From assembly GCA_036008545.1 (NCBI GenBank), contig DASYNM010000580.1, positions 1 to 9,864 on the forward strand: 9,864 bases of DNA, given 5' to 3'. Shown piece after piece: positions 6,768 through 9,864 of the stretch (its first letter is position 1; each line of letters opens with the position of its first letter). The position numbers were made by a program, and so were the translations under genes. This DNA is from Palsa-1400 sp036008545 (lineage in GTDB: Bacteria; Verrucomicrobiota; Verrucomicrobiia; Limisphaerales; Palsa-1400). The notes under the pieces were generated by a model, which worked only from the letters and a program-made list of their open reading frames with translations, had not been told where the DNA came from and made no database searches.

Positions 6768-8576
6768 ATGAGGAATAAATGCAAGAATAATGCAAAGGTG
6801 GGTGCCTCTTCTTGTTGTGTTGGACATCGCGTCACGAAACATGGGGGTTTGGAACACTGGATTTTCGCACGCTTCATCTTTAGGACCTGCTGCCTTCTTG
6901 CCCTCTTGGGCGTGGGCTTGTCGGTGCGGGCGGCGGTCAACGTTACCCAACACCACAATCACCTCTCCCGTGACGGTTTGTATATTGATCCCGCGTTCAC
7001 AACGGCGCTCGCCGGGGGATTGACGGGCGACGTGGCCTTTAATGGCGCGGTTGTGGGCGAGGTGTACGCGCAACCGCTTTACATTGAAGGGGGGCCGGGA
7101 GGAAGGGCGGTCATCATCGTTGTAACGGAGCTTAACAATGTTTACGCCCTCGACGCCATCGATGGCAACGTCGTCTGGCAGACCAACGTGGCTACGCCCG
7201 TGCAACCCAGCTCCCTCCCGTGCGGAAATATCGACGTTTTTGGCATTACCGGCACGCCCGTCGTCGATTTGCCGTCGCGTTCGCTTTTCTTCAACGCTGT
7301 AACCTTGGATACCAACACGGCCACGGTAGAGCATCTCATTTATTCTTTGAATGTGGACACCGGCATGTTGAACCCAGGCTGGCCGGTGAATGTGAACAGC
7401 AACGCTATTTTTGGAACGACGATGTTTGTCTCACTTGCCCAAGGCGAGCGCGGAGCTTTGACGGTCATCGGCACCAACGTCTATGTCCCCTACGGCGGCC
7501 TGGCTGGGGATTGCCCGACTTACTACGGCTGGGTAGTCGGGGTGACCATGGACAACCCCGCCAACGTTTTCGCTTGGTCCACCACCGCGACTAAAGGAGG
7601 CATCTGGTCCGTGGGAGGTATCGCAAGCGACGGCGTGGATCCATTTGTGGCCACGGGCAATACCTACAATGCGAGTACATGGGGTGGCGGAGAGGCCATC
7701 CTGCATTTGTCGTCCACCCTGGAACTCACCGGTACCTCGAATTACTGGGCTCCGACCAACTGGCTCGATCTGGATAACAGCGACCTCGACATCGGCGGCT
7801 CGGGTCCCTTGCTGGTGAGTGTTCCAGGAGCCACGCCCTCGAACTTGGTGGTGGCGCTGGGCAAGGATGGAAATATCTATTTGCTTAATCAGACCAACCT
7901 CGGCGGCATCAGCCAACCGGTGGCGCAAAAGAATGTTGCCGGTGGCCCCATCATCCAGGCAGCGGCCTCCTACCAGACTACGAATGGAACCTATGTTGTG
8001 TTTGCCAACAACAACAACCTCTACTCGCTGCTCATCGGCCCAGGCAATCCACCGACCATTACCAACGCGTGGACGGCGAACGAAAATGGCAGCGGCTCGC
8101 CGTTCGTTACCTCGACGGACGGCACCAACAATGTCGTGGTGTGGGGCGTTAGCGCCGGGTCGAGCAGCAGCCGTCTCTACGGCTTCGACGGTAACACCGG
8201 CGCAACGGTGTTTGGCGGCGGCAGTTCAAACGAACTGATGGCCGTCACAAGTCCTTTCGTCACAGGCATCGTGGCGCGCGGACGCATTTACGTCGCCAAC
8301 GATTACAAAGTCTACGCCTTCAACATACCGGGGCAAACGGTGTCGCCCATTACGCTATCCAACTCGATGGTTTTGCCGGGAGGCGATTATCAATTCACGT
8401 TCACCAACATACCGGGCGCTCTCTTTAATGCGTTTGCCACCACAAATCTCGCCGATGCCTTCACCAACTGGAATTGGTTGGGCGAGGTCACGGAAGTTTC
8501 GTCGGGCCACTACCAATTCACCGACACCCAGTCACCGACCAATTCGGAACGTTACTATCGCGTCGGCTCGCCCTAA
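6768..8576 (+). CDS. Secreted PQQ-type beta-propeller repeat protein with C-terminal YYRV module
   Basis: The 602-residue product has an unusually long basic, Cys-containing N-terminal stretch, then a hydrophobic segment (about 40-51) and a likely cleavage site near SVRAA (52-56), so it is exported. Residues about 60-525 carry PQQ/WD-like beta-propeller strands: NNVYALDAIDGNVVWQTNV (123-141), HLIYSLNVDTG (189-199), NLVVALGKDGNIYLLN (359-374), RLYGFDGNTGATVFGG (469-484) and KVYAFNI (514-520). Such propellers occur in quinoprotein dehydrogenases, in assembly proteins and in many exported proteins of unknown role. I see no cytochrome CxxCH motif and no clear quinone ligand set, so enzyme activity is doubtful. 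Residues about 535-602 form a separate beta module (TTNL, NWNWLGEV, YQFTD, RYYRV) resembling the ends of neighbouring proteins. The start follows AGGA at five bases. It is transcribed away from the glycosidase-like gene and converges with the GloVer-repeat gene, 72 bp away. Confidence 0.87.
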   Translation: MRNKCKNNAKVGASSCCVGHRVTKHGGLEHWIFARFIFRTCCLLALLGVGLSVRAAVNVTQHHNHLSRDGLYIDPAFTTALAGGLTGDVAFNGAVVGEVYAQPLYIEGGPGGRAVIIVVTELNNVYALDAIDGNVVWQTNVATPVQPSSLPCGNIDVFGITGTPVVDLPSRSLFFNAVTLDTNTATVEHLIYSLNVDTGMLNPGWPVNVNSNAIFGTTMFVSLAQGERGALTVIGTNVYVPYGGLAGDCPTYYGWVVGVTMDNPANVFAWSTTATKGGIWSVGGIASDGVDPFVATGNTYNASTWGGGEAILHLSSTLELTGTSNYWAPTNWLDLDNSDLDIGGSGPLLVSVPGATPSNLVVALGKDGNIYLLNQTNLGGISQPVAQKNVAGGPIIQAAASYQTTNGTYVVFANNNNLYSLLIGPGNPPTITNAWTANENGSGSPFVTSTDGTNNVVVWGVSAGSSSSRLYGFDGNTGATVFGGGSSNELMAVTSPFVTGIVARGRIYVANDYKVYAFNIPGQTVSPITLSNSMVLPGGDYQFTFTNIPGALFNAFATTNLADAFTNWNWLGEVTEVSSGHYQFTDTQSPTNSERYYRVGSP

Positions 8577-8648
8577 ACGATGGGTTGGCATGCAGAACGT
8601 CAAAGCGCAGGAAACGGCATGGCTCACTTGGTTTTGCCCGGCACCACC

Positions 8649-9864
8649 TCATTGCGCACTGACGCGGTAGAAGCGATCCGGGGCACCCGACTGCCAGGGT
8701 TCGCTGAAATTGAACACGCCGTTAGTTGCCGTGAGGGTCTGGAGCGGAGTCCAAACGGGGTTGCCAAGATCGCCGCATATCTGGAGCGTAAACGTGGCGC
8801 CAGGGGCCGGCGGTCGCGCGAACATGGCGGCATTCGTCGGCCATGTCAGATTAATATTTCCGCCGGATAGAATGATTCTCGGTTGCGGCGGCGCTGGCAA
8901 CGTAAGACTGAACACTGTGCCGTAGCCCCAGGCGCCTCCGTCATACGCCGTCCCATAAAGGGTGTTGCCCGATAAAATTAGCCCAGCGTTCGGATTCGCT
9001 CCGTCACTATTGGTGGAAGCGGAGGAGCTTCCAGAACTAGCACGGAGTTCTGTGAAACTATAAAGATTTGTAAAGCCCGTCCCATCGGTATTGACCGCGT
9101 ATACCGTGCCATAACCCGAGCTGCCACCCAAACGCGTCGTCCCATATAAGGTGTTGCCCGAGAAAATCACGCCGGCATACGGAGTAGCTCCATCGGCGTT
9201 GGTTCCGCCGTAATTGCCGGCATAAGGACCATGGATGGCCGTGAAGCTGTGAAGTGTCGCGAAATCTGTGCCGTCTTTGTTGACGGCGAAAACCGTGCCC
9301 CAGCCGAAACTGCCGCCGGTTGACGCCGTTCCGTAAAGGATGTTGCCAGACACGCTCAAAGCGTCGTACGGCGCGCTGCCGTCAACGCCGTTGGTAAAAG
9401 TGTAAAGAGTCCTGAAGCCAGTCCCATCTGTGTTGACGGCAAAGATTGTTCCATATCCATTCGTACCCCCAAGCTCTGTCGTCCCAAAGAGTGTATTTCC
9501 TGATTGGACCAATCCAGCTTGGGGAAACAATCCATCGCGGTTGGTAGTTAAGTACGAAGGATTCAAAGCCCCAGAGCTGAACGTGTGTAGGTTCGTGTAG
9601 CTCGTACCGTCGGTTTTGACCGTGAAGACCGTGCCATAGCCCGCGCTGCCGCCAGTGAGGGTTGTTCCGTAAAGGTCTTTATTAGACACTATCAGCCCTA
9701 GCGGCGCGGCCCCGCCGCTATTGCAATAAAAACCTTGGGCATTAAAGGACCCCGGTATGGCAATATGCAGGTTCGTGAAGCCCGTGCCATCCGTGTTGAT
9801 CGCAAACTCTCCGCCGCCTTTGGGAAAAAGCCCGCCTTCATTCATCGCCCCATAAAGGGTGCCG
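8649..9864 (-). CDS. GloVer-repeat (Gloeo/Verruco tandem repeat) secreted protein, C-terminal part, 5' truncated by window edge
   Basis: The frame is open to the right edge. The residues before the ATG at 9845 read GTLYGA, part of the same repeat, so that ATG is internal and the true start is outside. Counting from that ATG, 398 residues are visible. Five repeat units (about residues 45-90, 104-151, 155-202, 218-265, 281-316) follow the pattern DGxxPxAGLxxSGNTLYGTT, then GGxxGYGTVFxVNTDGTGF and TNLYSFT; a partial sixth unit lies at the edge. This matches the TIGR03803 'Gloeo/Verruco' repeat, thought to form beta-propeller-like blades in large exported proteins of unknown role. Residues about 322-398 form a C-terminal beta module (FTLQICGDL, VWTPLQTLT, FNFSE, RFYRVSAQ). 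Linkers between units differ in length, from 3 to about 15 residues. The gene ends 72 bp from the convergent propeller gene; I see no clear terminator hairpin in that gap. Confidence 0.88.
   Translation of the reverse strand, partial: GTLYGAMNEGGLFPKGGGEFAINTDGTGFTNLHIAIPGSFNAQGFYCNSGGAAPLGLIVSNKDLYGTTLTGGSAGYGTVFTVKTDGTSYTNLHTFSSGALNPSYLTTNRDGLFPQAGLVQSGNTLFGTTELGGTNGYGTIFAVNTDGTGFRTLYTFTNGVDGSAPYDALSVSGNILYGTASTGGSFGWGTVFAVNKDGTDFATLHSFTAIHGPYAGNYGGTNADGATPYAGVIFSGNTLYGTTRLGGSSGYGTVYAVNTDGTGFTNLYSFTELRASSGSSSASTNSDGANPNAGLILSGNTLYGTAYDGGAWGYGTVFSLTLPAPPQPRIILSGGNINLTWPTNAAMFARPPAPGATFTLQICGDLGNPVWTPLQTLTATNGVFNFSEPWQSGAPDRFYRVSAQ
8898..9864 (-). repeat. Tandem GloVer repeat array, five full units plus a partial one
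   Basis: The units recur about every 140-190 bases and are similar at DNA as well as protein level. On the plus strand, for example, GGTGTTGCCCGATAAAAT near 8959 matches GGTGTTGCCCGAGAAAAT near 9150, and the CCATC-plus-GTGTTGAC type motif that encodes NTDGT recurs in most units. The array runs off the right edge, so the total unit number is unknown. Confidence 0.85.

Noticed and set aside
6681..7334. A 217-codon minus-strand open frame opposite the start of the propeller gene
   Set aside because: It overlaps the signal peptide and first propeller blades of a well-supported gene; its translation shows no family resemblance, and no Shine-Dalgarno sequence was found for it.
8577..8648. Bidirectional terminator between the convergent propeller and GloVer genes
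   Set aside because: The 72-bp gap has short repeated GGCATG motifs but no stem-loop with a T tract that I could support.
8898..9864. CRISPR-like or other non-coding repeat array
   Set aside because: The repeats are in frame, about 140-190 bases apart and encode the GloVer protein motif, with no identical short repeats separated by unique spacers.

Overview
The window looks like chromosomal DNA of a free-living member of the Verrucomicrobiota, most likely of the Pedosphaera/Limisphaerales kind. The evidence is a Gloeobacter/Verrucomicrobia-type (GloVer, TIGR03803-like) tandem-repeat protein, secreted proteins carrying a 'W..LG...YYRV' end module that I associate with this phylum, moderately high GC, and a high density of large exported proteins. 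No tRNA, rRNA, CRISPR array, insertion sequence, phage or plasmid signal was found. The taxonomic call comes from recognising protein families, not from a search.

Layout. (1) 2-577, plus strand: the C-terminal catalytic end of an S9-family serine peptidase (prolyl oligopeptidase/DPP-IV type), cut by the left window edge, with the Ser-Asp-His triad visible. (2) 574-2271, minus: a predicted lipoprotein with two tandem copies of a zinc-metallopeptidase-like domain. Copy 1 keeps HExxH (HEFCH); copy 2 has lost it (RELAK). (3) 2268-6293, minus: a 1341-residue secreted multidomain protein with a concanavalin-like N-terminus, an FN3-like domain, a 'YYRL' module and a large glycosidase-like (DUF5695-like) C-terminal half. 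(4) 6294-6767: a 474-bp divergent intergenic region holding a perfect 14-bp palindrome, a TTGACA box and the ribosome binding sites of both flanking genes. (5) 6768-8576, plus: a secreted PQQ-type beta-propeller protein with a C-terminal 'YYRV' module. (6) 8649-9864, minus: the C-terminal part of a GloVer-repeat secreted protein, cut by the right edge.

How the genes fit together. Genes 3 and 2 form a two-gene transcription unit: the stop of the large protein and the start of the lipoprotein overlap as ATGA, which suggests translational coupling. The lipoprotein gene and the S9 peptidase gene converge and overlap by four bases at their stop codons. All complete genes encode exported proteins, so the region reads as a surface/extracellular locus, plausibly for breakdown of glycoprotein or polysaccharide-protein material. 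That joint role is inference from family type and gene order. The strongest unusual signals are the duplicated peptidase-like domain with one dead copy, its tight coupling to a giant glycosidase-like protein, and one shared beta module attached to three unrelated secreted proteins.
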